DNA of 64,000 bases, from positions 16,678,001 to 16,742,000 of the forward strand of contig CM059621.1 in NCBI GenBank assembly GCA_030435675.1, written 5' to 3'. This stretch comes from Steinernema hermaphroditum (lineage: Eukaryota > Nematoda > Chromadorea > Rhabditida > Steinernematidae). Position numbers and translations under genes: made by a program. Numbering within the stretch: the stretch's first letter is position 1; each line of letters opens with the position of its first letter. Positions 9,162-23,717 of the stretch are shown here, one piece after another. Under the pieces are notes generated by a model. The model made no database searches, was not told the DNA's origin, and saw only the letters and a program-made list of their open reading frames with translations.

Positions 9162-12092
9162 TCAAATGGAGATCAGAGCGCTTTCTTCCTTCTCTTCTTC
9201 CACGATAGACATGTTCAGGTTTCCCAGACCCAGTTGAGAACCTTCCACAGTTGACTCCATCGCGTTGTACATCACACTACGATCGGGGACCGAAAAGAGG
9301 TCGCCGTAGTTTTGGCTCGACTCTTCCAGTCCATCGGCCGAGGCTTCCAAGGCCTTCTTCTTCCGTTCGCTTAGACCGTGGAGACAGAGTGCTTTGAATG
9401 ACACTTCGTTGGCCACACTCTGTTCTAAAATGCAACCAGTTTGACTTTAAGCGTTCTAGGATGCCTACAAGGTGTCTAGATGACTTTCGTCTAACAAGAG
9501 GTCTAGACACCAAAGTCATAGTGTACACCTCGCCTGGATCTTGCCTCAAAATGAAGTCCATACGACAGAACTTTAACTGTTTTGGAGTTAGTTGTTCTAG
9601 ACAAGGAACCTGTCTAGACGTTGCTCATCTGCATGGCTTTAGACGTCCAGAGAAGTCCAAAATTTGAGGTTATCCCTGATTTATCAGAAAAAAAACTTAC
9701 GCGAATCCGCTACAGATGAAGAGAGTCCTCCTGCTGTGCCACAAGAAGGCATTCCGTCGATGCGATCGACCTGGGCGAAACTCTCAGTCTGCAAACGCCT
9801 CTCCAGCCTCTCCAGGAACTGTCGACTCGATGCGGGTGGTCTCCACTCGGAGTTGAGTGTCGAGAACGCCATCAGGGACATCTCAATCTTTCCATTATCG
9901 ACGAGTTGTTCTGGTCCGGTGTCTTGGCCACCCTCCTCGACGTCTCGTACAGATGTCTGGTAGACAGGGTCGCCATGCTTGGCCACCTCCATCGAGGCGA
10001 AGGCGCAAACGTCGCCGATGCCGTCGATGTGGGTGGTATTTTGTACGAGAAAGTCGACGAGTTTGTCGGCTTTGGGGCGGAGGACGAAGAGGACATAGTA
10101 GGGCGTGATGAAGGGGCTCAGGAGTTCTTGGACGAGAAGAAGGGCTCTGAGAGGGAAGAGATGGCAGAAGCCTTCGAGTACCTGAAGAGAGGCTCATTAG
10201 GTGACAGTATCTATCTCCGCCAGTCCTACTTCTTCAGTGTGGGCGTTCTGTTTCCACCCTGTGGGGGCATACTGTATGTGCGCGATGATCTTTTCCATGA
10301 AGAGTTGCGGTGAAAACACTCCATTTTCATCGGAGATGAACGGCCGACAAATGGCGATAATCGCCCAAAAGAGACCTAATGCGGCGACGAGATGGTTCAT
10401 CTAAAGATGGCTCCCCTAGAATCCTCTTCGTCTTGCCTTCACCTACCGTCATGATGTTCTCCGTCCACATCGTTAGCAGCGCCAAGGCACACAGCATCGG
10501 GGCGATGACTCGGGCCACTGCCTTGGCAACGATCTCCAGGCCCGGATCGATGAACTGATCGACGTATTTCGACGCCGGCTCGTAGGACTTGTTAAGGCGC
10601 TGCTTGAGGTCGTGCTCCAGCTCGTTGTAGTGTCTAATGCGGAGACGGCCGAAGTTCGAGTATTTGCGCGCGCCGAACTGCTTGCTGTTGATGGCGTAGA
10701 CGTAGGACTGCGTGAAGAAGCCTTTGAGGATCGTGTAGATGAAGATAAAAGGGAGAAAGACGATGTTGGCAACTCCAAACCACAGCATGGTCTCTTTCAT
10801 TTGTGACACTAAATTTGAGATCAAAGTCAGCGATCGAAACAGCCCCGTTTACAGTTAATGTAAAAAAGCGGCTTCCCCACTTTGGAGTCTGCCTGCCAGA
10901 AAGAGACAAGCACTAAATCGGTCGGTTGCCTACTGATCTGCACAGCGTCAAACTGATCCCTACCACGAAATTATGGTCATCGTCTATAGTGTTTGTCTAG
11001 CAGTCAATCAAAAAAGCATTTCAACTCTCATACATATGCAGATGAAACGGTGGGGATCAATGGGAAACCGACGGATCTGTTAGCATGTTTGTCCGACAGA
11101 CTGAGTGGCAGGACCATCTAGTAAAAGTCTCACTTACCGCAGCGCTTTCTACAGCTTGGGGCCTTGTATTCAGTCTTGAGCTCGTAGGCACTTTCCCAAG
11201 GAGAGAAGGGCACAAAACGGTTCCACTCACTCCAGAACAGGAGGAGCTCAAGGTTCAACTTTAGGCTGTCGGTGAAGTAGGGGATGTTAGCGAAAGTGGG
11301 CATTTTTAGTGGGAGAATGTCCTGAAAAGTATGAGTTGAGATAGTCGAATAGAATCGGCTACAGTACCTCATTGATCAGGGCGACGAGATAGTTTTCTCT
11401 CCTCAGGATCCTCTGGTGCACGTAGAGCTCATCGATCTCCGCCCGATTCAGCACGAGCTTCTGGCTCGACGCCTGAACCGTCTTGATCTTCTGCACTACC
11501 GTACCCCAGGCGATGTTCCCCAGCTGATCGTCGGCAACTTCCAGATCGACGTTGTAGAACGTCCTGATCCTCTGGAACTCGTTCAGTTGCCTCCTCTTCA
11601 GCGCCAATTGGCGAAAGCCGTAGACGGCAGCCATCAGCGTGGACAGCACGAAGAAGCCGTTCATTCGGAAGCTTACGCACTCCTAAAAGGTTCCTGAGAC
11701 GATAAAAGGGGTACAGTACGGCATACCCAGAAGTCGAGGCCGGAGTGGTTAAGGAGGAGGTTGTGATCGATGCAGTGCACGGAGAAGAAGGTGAGCAGCA
11801 AGAAGCCGAGACCGACAAAGACGTCTCCGATCGTCTTCAGGCGGATGTTGCCGTATCCCCCGCCTTGGTGATATTTGTAGAGGAGCGTGAAGAACTGAAA
11901 GATTCTCCGTTTCCATGGGTTACCGACACCACTCACTTCATCGAGATCTTCGACGTGATCCCACGGCTCATCGCCGAACTCCAGTACAGTATGCCTCGAA
12001 TCCTGTAGAAGAGGCGTGTTAGGGGTGACCTCGTCTGGCGATTCTTCGTCTAGTGGTTGATATCCTCTGATTTTTGCCAAAAACCAATCCAT
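9162..12092 (-). CDS. atg-9: ATG9, autophagy lipid scramblase / membrane protein
   Basis: Eight exons on the minus strand: 11937-12092, 11727-11894, 11368-11682, 11138-11321, 10447-10808, 10230-10400, 9701-10181 and 9162-9424 (699 residues). Diagnostic ATG9 segments appear in order: HVEDLDE joined to FFTLLYKYHQ, the HSGLDFW/ECVSFR stretch, YVHQRILRRENYLVAL, LELLLFWSEWNRF, RHYNELEHDLKQRLN, YEPASKYVDQF, CRPFISDENGVF, AHIQYAPTGWK and QELLSPFITPY. The N-terminal 50 residues are a cytosolic tail with PLDEES; the C-terminal 150 are Ser/acid-rich. ATG9 vesicles supply and scramble lipid for the growing phagophore. A 42-bp in-frame intron in the first coding block is easy to miss. The 276-bp last intron holds a cluster of GTCTAGAC palindromes. 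The start at 12092 gives a compact N-terminus; the first codon is not otherwise fixed. Confidence 0.93.
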
Positions 12093-12247
12093 TTCGATGC
12101 ACAAAATGTTGTTTGTGGATGAACTGGATGATATAGACCGTTCACAGAATTGGAGCATCGCTTTTGGAGCGTGGAACCTCCAGGTGGCCTGAAAGAAATG
12201 CCTGGACGCAGAGGGGCGACCCGCTACAATGAGAACAACGAGAACCC

Positions 12248-12952
12248 TTGGATTCTGCGAAGAAGGACGCGAAAGATGAGGATGCGACGGTATCGTCGAG
12301 TCAGGCGGTGCAGCTCTTCGCCTCGGCCAAGGAGTCCGGCGCCGAAGTCGAGCGGCGGAAGCCCGAGGAGAGGCGCTGCTTTGCCTCCAAGGGATACGGT
12401 CTCGGAGGACTCCTCTCACCGATGTGTGTGGTCTCTCCGCAGCAGGTTTGTGCCTCTGACGGAGTACGGTGGATCGTCCGTTTCAGGTGACTCTGACGCT
12501 GAAGCTGTGGGAAGACGGCTTCTCTATCGACGACGGTCCTCTGCGGCGCTTCCACGCTTCCACGACCCGGAAAACGCGGAGTTCGTGGCAGAGGTGCGGC
12601 GGGGAGGTCCTTCTGAAGGAGAGGCACCAAAGCCAAGGATGAAAAAGCCGAAGACGAAGATTCTGAGCGGGCAGAGCGTCTTGATCCGTCTTCCAAGTGG
12701 CCGACGCGTCGCCGCCGAGTTTGGACCTTCGGAGACGGTCGCCCACTTGAGAAGTTACATGTTGAAGTGAGCATTTTTTCGGAGCACTGGCTAGAACAAA
12801 GCAGCAATTTTTAGGATGGATCCAATGCTGGAGAATCAGCCATTTCGACTACTAAACGCAGCCACACGCACGGAGATTCCGATCGGAGAATCTTCGCTGT
12901 CATCCGAACGTCTCTTCAAAACACTTGTGATCGTCAGGTTGGACCCCAAATA
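12248..12952 (+). pseudogene. p47/NSFL1C-like copy B, broken
   Basis: Homology to p47 copies A and C starts exactly in exon 2 (DSAKKDAKDEDATV) without exon 1. Exon 2 and its intron (about 12446-12486) are intact. In exon 3 an 8-bp tandem duplication near 12550 (CGCTTCCA twice) shifts the frame within the SEP domain. About 170-180 bp of the region between SEP and the Lys/Pro linker is deleted near 12605. The UBX half and the last exon (ending about 12952) remain recognisable. It lies alone in the spacer between the two duplication arms, just upstream of the ATG9 start on the opposite strand. Confidence 0.85.
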
Positions 12953-13158
12953 AATGAAGGAAAGTACATTGCATGTCGCATGTTGAAATCCCACGAGAAC
13001 AGACAGACATGAGAGATCTATGGACAAAACCAAGCGCTTTTGAGACGCGCTTTGGCTTCCCCGGCCGGCCCCAGCAAGTACAATAGGGACTGTCGAAGCG
13101 TTTTAATTATAAGTTCGAACAATAAATTACAACATCGCTTCACGGGGACATCACACGA

Positions 13159-15372
<2,214 letters not shown>

Positions 15373-16008
15373 GGATAGGACTAAAACGTGGCTGTGGCTG
15401 TGGCCGTGGCAGATGTCGTGGGAGACGCGTAGAAAACATGGGAGAGGCATGGAAACAGAGGATAGCCATTAGAGGATGTGACTAACAATGAGAAACGGGG
15501 GTTAGCCACGGGAAATTGTGGTTAGCCATGGGGAGTGTAGTGTGGTTAGCCGTGGGAAAATGTGGGATGGCGTGGGAAAACGTAGGAGAAGCGTGGAAAA
15601 CGTGGAAGAGACATGGAAACAAAGGTTAGCCATGAGAAGATGTGGCTAACGATGAGAAATGGGGGTTAGCCAGATCATGTTCGAAGGCAAGACTAGCGCG
15701 GTCGAGGCGTGTGAAAAGAGATGTAACAGCATCGCGATGGCATACGATGTGATACCATGAACTCGGGCGCATCGCCACATACAGCACATCCTAATAAACG
15801 ACCTTAGGGCATCGTGTTAAGATAGTTCCGTGTCGGAGATGACTTTCAACAAGCAAAATAAGCCAGGCATTAAGACTGCCACCCGCAGGAAAGTGAATAA
15901 AGAAGGCCTTCCTCTTTGAATGCCACCTGAACCACTCTCAATTAGTTCTAAAGTGTTCTAAAGTTCTAAAGAGACCCGAACTGCCACAGCCACGTTTTAG
16001 ACCTATCC
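15373..16008. mobile_element. Candidate non-autonomous element with 25-bp terminal inverted repeats
   Basis: The ends 15373-15397 and 15984-16008 are inverted repeats of 25 bp with one mismatch (left begins GGATAGGACTAAAACGTGGC). The interior holds a degenerate tandem repeat: an approximately 170-bp unit around 15425-15500 recurs at 15595-15670, built from shorter GGTTAGCC(A/G)TGGG-like blocks. No transposase frame is present. Flanking bases share AACAAT on both sides but a clean target-site duplication cannot be fixed, so the family is unassigned. Confidence 0.6.
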
Positions 16009-16229
16009 AACAATGAAGGGTAGAAAACAGTTTAATAGACCCTGAGCTGACCCTGAATGTCCAAAATGAATACTGGCGGAATCTGGATGGATTCGGCCGA
16101 AGAGCGGCGACCGGCGCGAGGAAACCCCTCTGAACGGATCTCAGTGTCTCCGCTCCGGGCGCAGTGCCGTACACTAAACTCTGAATGTATTCGCCCCATG
16201 GGCGACGTCCTCTAAAGAAATCTGGGGTA

Positions 16230-16396
16230 CCTGCTACCTCGACGACTACCGCGTCTTTGCCATCCTGCGCGGCGTCGGCTTCGTCTTCGCCACGCTCGGC
16301 AACGGATTCATCGTCTTCCTCATTCTCCGGTCGAAGGCGATTAGAAAGGAACGCTTCAACCTACTCATCATTCTGCTCGCCAGCGCTGCAGTCTAG
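16230..16396 (+). pseudogene. Orphan first exon of a seven-transmembrane receptor
   Basis: A stretch encoding FAILRGVGFVFATLGNGF and the following KERFNLLIILL matches exon 1 (transmembrane helix 1) of the receptor at 40709 almost base for base, but the frame ends in a stop soon after helix 2 begins and no exons 2-4 follow. No usable splice donor equivalent to the parent's GG|GTGAG is left. It is a partial duplicate rather than a gene. Confidence 0.8.
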
Positions 16397-17166
16397 ACCG
16401 ATTTGGACATCGTCAGCCCGTCAAACTTGATCTCCTTTTTTTAACTTGATCTTTTCCCATGCCGTGGTGCGATGACACATGCATAATGAAATAGCGGCAG
16501 CTGCGCATTATGCAACATTGCGCAACGTTGCGCGGGCCAGAATTGGAGCCGCCGAATGTTGGTTAATCACTTGTGCGGGAGCGCTCGCCGTTGGCGGTCG
16601 CTCCTATCCTATTTGATGCCAGCCAATAAACATCTAAGCCTCCGAATCCTAGACACGACCTAGCGTCACTACAGCCGACCTAGACATGTAAACATGTGTA
16701 GGGCACTAGAGAGCGTCGAGCGGGAATGCGCTGAAGGATAGGACAGGAAACCACTTATGAAGAGCAGCTGGCTGCACAGTCCCTTCCTGGCGTTCGAGTA
16801 GGCCGACTGGAAGGGGAATAGGAGGATTATCGTCCCGACACTGAGGTCTGCCCACTGTTGAGTGGTTGCGCAGACAGTTCTTGTAGACAATAGACAGCTT
16901 TTTGCTGAATTGAGAGAAAAATGCTCGTCGACAACAGCGGGAATACGCTCACCGGCGGTGGAGGATACTGTATCGATACGGTATCGCCCCGACACTGAGG
17001 TCTGCACATTGAGAAGTATTTTTGAAAAGGACAGGGAAGAGGGAAAGTAGGTTACTGTCCGGGCGATGCTCCTGGTGTCTTCTGATTTAAAAATAATGTG
17101 ATGCTTTGCGCATAGACTGGTCCATTAATTTCCCGTCTATCGTCACTCAGCGTGTCCAGGAAAGAC
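16397..17166. other. Intergenic, with short direct repeat
   Basis: No gene is seen. A near-exact direct repeat CCCGACACTGAGGTCTGC occurs at about 16833 and 16988. The last 100 bases are the 5' flank of the IDE gene and mark the inner end of the duplicated arm. Confidence 0.5.
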
Positions 17167-20100
17167 ATGATCGCAAATCGGGTTCAGAACGGAGAGCGAC
17201 GCTTTCGGAAGAAGGCCAAGAAGAACAAACGCCCCTCAGAAAAGTGAGTTTTCTAAAATGCGTTCGGAAGCATCTACTATGAATCTAGGGAAATTCGGGC
17301 GATCAAGCTCAAGACACAAGTAGCTGCAGTGAGCAGGCGTTTCGATGACACGGAAAACCCCGATAGACATCGTGTACTCGATTTTCGCAATGGATTGAGA
17401 GTTTTTCTCGTGTCGAATCGATCGAAAACATCGTCTGCCGCTACCTTGGACGTGCGGGTGGGCAGCAGCGCGGACCCCGAGGACATCCCTGGAATGGCCC
17501 ACCTCTGCGAGCATCTGCTCTTTGAGGGATCGGAAAAGTACCCGATGGACAGTGGACTCAGGAATTTTGTGAAAAGAAGCGGTGGAGAGATGAATGCCTG
17601 CACCTATGATCATTGCACGAATTTTGATCTGGAAGTACCTCCGAAGTTTCTGAAGGTATTCGAGGTTTCCATGAGTGAGTGTCCTCTACCGATGAAACAA
17701 TTTAGGGGGCCCTCGATCGCCTGATGCACAACTTAATTTCCCCTCTTTTCGGCGAACACAGCATCGCCAGAGAGATAGAGGTCGTGGACTCGGAGTTTCG
17801 GAACTACGAAAAGGACGACGATCGGAGAATAACGCGAATCTGTCGTGTCCTCTCTCGGCCCGGACACGATTTCCGCAAATTCGCCGAGGGCAATCGCCAA
17901 ACGCTCCTAGAGATGCCGATGTCAAAGGGACTCAGAATCCGCGATGAAGTGGTAAAATTCTTCAAGAAGCATTACTCTTCTAACGTGTAAGTGATCGGCG
18001 ATTCAGAAACCTTATTATGTGCCGACCCAACGATCCAAAAAGCTTCAGTTCCCTGGGAGCCGCTGAATTGAGCCGCAAGAAGTCAAAGATAGAATTTAGG
18101 CTCATTGTATGGGAGATGTAATCCACTGCTCAGTTTACTGTGGCTTCCTATTCCGGGCCTAACGGCCCTTCGCCTCTAAATGTCAGGAAGCATGTAAACT
18201 ATTCGATCTCTGGTTACTGTTATGTGGTCAGAGTCCTAACGATCCAAAATTTTGAGGTCAAATCCAATGCCCAGGGTGATACGAAGATTCTGAGCCGTGG
18301 AAGGTTGGACTTTTAAGACTCATTGTATGGGAGATATAATCCACGGCTTCGTTTACTGTGGTTCATGAATCTTCGTTCAACCATTCCCTAATCCCCTGAA
18401 CGACCTTCTGCATGAGACCTCTTTCAGGATGTCACTTTGTCTTCTCGGACCACAATCGCTAGATGAACTCGAAGCTCTGGTTCTCAGCCTCCCTTTTCTT
18501 GAGATCCCTAACAGGTATGTGACGCCCAAGGACGTCGAGGAGCCCCACTATGGCCCCGAGGAGACGGGCTACCGAGTGGACGTGGTGCCGGTCAAGAACG
18601 AGAGATATCTGGCGGTCAAATTTGCCGTCCAGCACAGCGTATCAACACTGGAGAACATCCCCATCTGTTCGTTTTTCGGTCGACTTACTTAACCGAGCTT
18701 ATGAGTTTAGGTCGATGGTTGAAATACCAAGGCGAAGGATCACTAGAACGTGAACTCAAACAACGCGGATGGTCCTATTACTTGAGAGCTTCGAAACTCG
18801 GAGACACTTGGGGTGAGATAGATGTTGAGATTGGCCTTACCCAAGAAGGTCTTGACCACGTGGAGGACATAGTTCAGCTACTCTTCGTCTACATCGGAAT
18901 GCTGAAGAGGACAGGTCCACGTCGGGCGCCCCCGAGGAGACAATCTTCTGAACTGGGAGAGACGTCCATGTACCAAACTGTTCCGTCGCTCGTGAGAGAA
19001 ATTCGCAATCAGGCCACCAAGAGAGATAGCCTTGAAACTACATCGATTAAGAGTGTCCTGGATCAGCTGACTCCCCGCAACATGATCTACTTCGTTGTGG
19101 CAAAGGAGAATTCGGAATTGGAGAACTTGGAAAGAGAGCAGTACTACGGTATCGAGTACAGAAAGACGAAACTGGACGCGGCGTCACTGAAGAGATTCGA
19201 AAGGGCCTTGAGGAGAGAAAGCGAACTTTTCTATTTGCCCGAGAAAGATGGCGAATCTTCTCCGGCAAAGTCCGTCTTGAAGACGAGAAAGAAGAGAGAA
19301 AAGTACGGTATGACTCTTCGATCTGTCGGTCTAAAGGTGAATTCATTGCAGCGAGAAGCCTCAGATTCTAAAGAGTGATCAGGTCAAACGTGTGTGGTAC
19401 TTGAGGAGCCGTCGTGCAGAGAGACCTTTCACCGAAATGAGCGCCTATCTTACGCTCCCCAGAGTGGCCAGCGACGCCAAAAGCCAGGTGATGGCTCAGC
19501 TCTTCACCAGATGCTTTGAGGTAAAGCTCCTCGCCACCTCCTTCGCCATACAGTAATCTGTTTAAGCACCAAACTAGAGAGGAATTCTACGATGTCAAGA
19601 CGGCCGGCTTCGAGGCGAGTGTGGAGCCGCACTGTCGCGGACTCAAACTCACCTTCTCCGACTTCGACGACCGTATCTCTCAGACGGTGGGCGCCTACAT
19701 GCGAAGAGTGATCTCGTTCGAGCCCGAGAAGAAGGCCTTCGACGTCGTTCTCGACGCCCTCAAACACGAGTTGATCAATGTCGACGTGGAGCAGCCCTAC
19801 GACCAAGGAGACTACCTCCTTGATTACGTTCTCACCGAAGGCGGCTGGCCGAACTGGCGGCTTCTAGAGGCACTGGAACGAGTGACCTTCGAAAACTTGG
19901 TAGAGTTCGTTCCGACCCTCTGGAGCGCTCTGCATTTGGAGTTATTCGTTCACGGCACCCTCGCCGAAGACGTAAGTGTGCTTTTATGAGACTAACAAGC
20001 CAGTCAATCATGACAAAGTAGGCGATTTACCCTAGAAGTGCAGCCTGAAAGATAAAATCGATTGCTGAGCAGATCTTTTTTGAAATATCATCGTATATCT

Positions 20101-21039
20101 CAGAGTTGAACCGAACCGGACAACTCTGATCTTGCGTAAAGAACTGCTTCCTGTTTCAATCTTAACGAAAACCATATCTTTGTTTTTTAGGAAGTGTTGC
20201 GACTCTGTGGCCAAATCCTACCAGAAAACGACTCTCCAGAGAGGCCTCTCTCCTCAGACGAACTGGCTCCTCTTCGGAAGCTCAAGATTCCCATAGGCGT
20301 CTCCTACTTCTACGAACACACACAAGCGATCCACTCTAACAACTGTGTAGTCTTCTGTCTCCAAGTAGAGCCAGGGGCCCGAAACTGCTCCCTTCTACAG
20401 TTTCTGGGCGATATGATAAGCGTACCTTTATTTGACACCCTGCGAACAAAAGAACAACTGGGCTATGTTGTTTGGATAAGTCTCGGAAAATCCAAACTCA
20501 CCGACTGCAATGACCTCCGTCTTACTGTACAAGGCCCCCACGAGCCGGATTTCGTGGAGAGCCGCATAGAGGCCTTTCTGGAGAGCTTCAAGGTACAGTC
20601 ACTGTGTGGACTCTTCTGACGTTCTTTTAGAGCACACTCGTGGAGATGAGTGAGTCCGACTTCGATGAATACAAAGAGCCCTTCCGAAGGAAAACAGAGA
20701 AGGTAAAGTGCAAAAACTACAGGCAGGAGATAGAGTCGAAGCGGTTCTCTTTCGACGACAGTGAGTTACAGTACGCCCTGACCTGTGGAAACGTTCCCTT
20801 TAGGTCAACTTCAAGTAGCTGAATGTCTTCAGATCCAAAGAGAGGATCTCCTCGACTTCTATGAACGCACAATCGTGGCTGGGGCTGAGCGGCGAAAGGT
20901 GTCGATCTGGGTGCGCTCCGTTTCGGGACACAAGGGACCTCGTGCAGAAGGAAGTAGCGGAACTGTCGAGATAGAGAATCTGGAACGTTTCAAGGACGCT
21001 TGTGAGGCCTATCCAGAGGAAGAACACCCCGCCCAGTGA
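17167..21039 (+). CDS. IDE: Insulin-degrading enzyme (M16A inverzincin metalloprotease)
   Basis: Ten exons: 17167-17243, 17289-17655, 17706-17986, 18428-18666, 18711-19302, 19352-19520, 19582-19971, 20191-20592, 20631-20760 and 20804-21039 (960 residues; human IDE 1019). The inverted zinc motif HLCEH (about residue 105) and the downstream Glu in EIEVVDSE are present, so the active site is intact. Further IDE landmarks are RNGLRVFLV, the SSN/LCLLGPQSLDEL region, HVEDIVQLLF, FDTLRTKEQLGYVV and a helical C-terminus ending in EEEHPAQ. IDE cuts small amyloid-forming peptides such as insulin inside a closed chamber. The N-terminus is Lys/Arg-rich with no signal peptide. Intron 3 (441 bp) holds a partial internal duplication of about 110 bp. 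Polyadenylation signals AATAAA lie near 21093. The truncated partner is at 2999-4214. Confidence 0.93.
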
Positions 21040-21286
21040 ACATAAGCATCCGATTGATCTCCAGGAAGCGTCCTCCGGAAAGCCACCTTCTTGAATAAAA
21101 TTTTACCATGAATAAAACCCCTATAATAACACCAAATATGGCTGTGGGTGTGCAAGTGACAATACGTACGAAGTACGGTGGTAATTCGGTAGGTAGTCAA
21201 GTGTCTACAGACGTCCGAAGGCTCCAGGAACCGTCTACTTCGCTCCTCCTGAGTCTCCGTCTGCAGCGTCTCCTCACTCCATCCTC

Positions 21287-22221
21287 ATGTCACGCAAGGA
21301 TCGGTAGGTCGTCCCGCCGTCTCCGGAGGCCCTCCTCTCAGATTTTGCACCTTAGATTCTGCGAAGGAGGACGCGAAAGACGAGGAGGCTACGGTGTCGT
21401 CGAGTCAGGCGGTGCAGCTCTTCGCTTCGGCCAGGGACTCCGGCGCCGAAGTCGAGCGGCAGAAGCCCGAGGAGAGGGGATGCTCCAGATCGCCTCCAGG
21501 GGATACCGTCTCGGAGGACTCCTCTCGCCGATGTGCGTGGTCCCTCCGCAGCAGGTTTGTGGCTCTGACGGAGTACGGTAGAGCGTCTGATTCAGGTGAC
21601 TCTGACGCTGAAGCTGTGGGAAGACGGCTTCTCCATCGACGACGGTCCTCTGCGGCGCTTCGACGCCCCGGAGAATGTGGAGTTCGTGGCAGAGGTGCGG
21701 CGAGGGTGTATCCCTAAGGAACTGCAGCTGAGCCACAAGGGAAGCCGGCTGGACGTTCGGATGATGTGCATGACACGCCGCTTCGCCGACCCGAAGAGGC
21801 GCGTGAGCTTCGTCGAGGAGGGAGATACGCATAAGAGGCCGAAGATCGCCGCCTTCTTCGGGAAGGGCCACCTTCTGGGAGGTCCTTCTGGTGGAGACGC
21901 CCCGAAGCCGAAAAAGCCAAAGATGAGGATTCTGAGCGGGCAGAGCGTCTTGATCTGTCTTCCGAGTGGCCGACGCGCCGCCACCGAGTTTGGACCTTCG
22001 GAGACAGTCGCGGACTTGAGAAGTTACATGTTGAAGTGAGCATATTTTCGGAGCACTGGTTAGAACAAGGCAGCAATTTTAGGATAGATCCAATGCTGAA
22101 GAATCAGCCATTTCGATTGATCAACGCAGCCACGCGCAGGGAGATCCCGATCGGAGAATCTTCGCTGTCATCCGAACGTCTCTTCAAAACACTTGTGATC
22201 GTCAGGTTGGACCCCAAATAA
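21287..22221 (+). CDS. p47/NSFL1C-like copy C, frameshifted in exon 2
   Basis: Exons 21287-21303, 21342-21554, 21596-22035 and 22083-22221 align with copy A base for base at all splice sites. Exon 2 is 213 bases against 208 in copy A: five extra bases just after the EERG segment (around 21478-21495) take the frame from VQLFASARDSGAEVERQ into a different one before the GYRLG motif. The SEP half and the UBX-like C-terminus in exons 3-4 remain open and similar to copy A. Either this copy is a recent pseudogene, or translation starts downstream (a Met lies near 21480 in the SEP frame) giving a truncated SEP-UBX protein. Upstream it follows the IDE gene by about 250 bases in the same orientation. 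Confidence 0.6.
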
Positions 22222-22424
22222 ATGGAGGAAAGTACATTGCATGTCGCATGTGTCCAAAGACGTCCAGCATCGTGACGTGACAGATCACGTCACATCACGA
22301 TCAACGGAAATGAGAGAGACGGCCACCACCTACAACAACATGAAGAGCTAGCGATGTTAAAACAATATATTAGTAGATCAAAACATAAGGATTAATAAAT
22401 CACAGATTATTCGCGGGCGGCGCT

Positions 22425-23217
22425 CTAGAAGTCGATGTTCTTGGTAATTTCTTTTGGGTGGTAGCTGGATCGCATCGCAGTCTTCATCTGAAACAACCAA
22501 AAGTCAGCAAAAAAGAAGAAGTTGCACACACTCGTCTCAGGACGTCGTCCATGTTGATGGAAACGGAGGCAGCCCACTCTGCTGGAGACTTGCTGAACAA
22601 CGGCCCGTCGCTCTTGAGACGCGTCACGTGGTTGCCCGTTGGGTTCAGGAAAGGATCGGGTTCTTGGCACACGACTAGGTCCTTGGGCTTCTTATCGAAC
22701 TCTTTGCGGTCTCTGGAAAGGGCGCACTACTTGAACAGCACAAGAACATCTCCTACTTGCTGATCCCAGATGGAGTGAATTTTTCTTCGATTTCGATGCC
22801 GTCTTCTTCGGTGTCGCTGTCCAGGCGAATGGTGCTGCACAAGTCGACCTTCTGTGCCTCTTCTATCTTCAGTCGGCGCTCGTGAGTTAGCTTGTGCTTC
22901 TTGAGGTTTCCGTTGTAGCGGAAACGCTGACCGCACAGCTCACAGGCGAAGGGGAGCTCGCCGGTGTGGAGCAACATGTGGGAGTCGCGGCTGCTTCGCG
23001 AAGCGAACCGTTTGCCACACTCTTCGCATTTGTGCCTCTTGACGATGATGTCGTTGTGGCTGGTAAGGGAATGGTATCGGAATGCTGAAGAGAGACGAGT
23101 TAATAGGGAGTTCAGATGGCGCCACTCACAGCGGTGGCTCGCGTAGTACTTTAGACAGATGGCACACTGGAAGATCCGACGGTGCACCTCTTTCGGCGGC
23201 TTTTCGATATCGCCCAT
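22425..23217 (-). CDS. Three-finger C2H2 zinc-finger protein, copy 2
   Basis: Exons on the minus strand are 23130-23217, 22757-23084, 22532-22712 and 22425-22487, identical in length to copy 1 at 915-1707, giving 219 residues. All Cys and His ligands of the three fingers are kept. Differences from copy 1 are few (for example N to S in finger 1 and K to I after finger 3). The downstream tail beginning KDRKEFDKKPKD is the same. It is head-to-head with basic-protein copy 2. Confidence 0.85.
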
Positions 23218-23375
23218 CTTGGCAACTCCTGAAAGAACACGGTGCTAGAGAACCACGAAAAGAGCGAGACGAAACACGGTTTTTAGAATGCGATGCCACG
23301 ACGACTATCCTCCCTAGCATTGCTTTTATCGCAGATAAGAGAGATCTGAACACTAACACGAATAGCAAGAAAATC

Positions 23376-23717
23376 ATGGCTGTTCGTGTTTCGCATCAGA
23401 AGCGTAGTCGGAAAGGTTCCGACTCGGAGGAATGTGCCAAAAATCCTGAGTCACGTTCTCCCTCACCACTGCTGAAGAGGAGAAAGCGATCCCCTCCTTC
23501 TCAGGAGAGTCGAACGGCTGTGGTGGTCAATGCGCCACCCGCGAAGATCGCCAAGTCCATCCCAAAAGAAGAGGAAGACTTTTGGTTCGATTCTGGTGTA
23601 GGAGAGGACTCTCCTGTGAAGAAAGCCGTGAAGGTGATCACGAAGAAGCCCGGCCAGGGAACTCTCATGAAAAAGTCACTCAAAATGTACAGAAACAAAA
23701 TGAATCGCACTTTTTGA
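23376..23717 (+). CDS. Small basic, probably nuclear protein, copy 2
   Basis: Single exon of 113 residues, partner of the copy at 414-755. The N-terminal half has more changes (for example KGSDSEECAKN here) while the part from PPAKIAKSIPKEEEDFWFD to the end is nearly unchanged. The frame is open for about 98 codons upstream of the ATG, but homology with copy 1 and the basic start favour the Met at 23376. A polyadenylation signal AATAAAG follows at about 23735. Confidence 0.7.
   Translation: MAVRVSHQKRSRKGSDSEECAKNPESRSPSPLLKRRKRSPPSQESRTAVVVNAPPAKIAKSIPKEEEDFWFDSGVGEDSPVKKAVKVITKKPGQGTLMKKSLKMYRNKMNRTF

Noticed and set aside
9872..10313. Plus-strand frames over ATG9 exons
   Set aside because: They are antisense to conserved ATG9 sequence and have no independent support.
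12150..12770. 206-codon frame across p47 copy B
   Set aside because: It reads the wrong frame through exon 2 and only enters the SEP/UBX frame after the 8-bp duplication, so it is not a genuine protein.
15480..15680. CRISPR-like array of GGTTAGCC repeats
   Set aside because: Repeat lengths and spacings are irregular, there are no unique spacers of constant length, and the window is eukaryotic.
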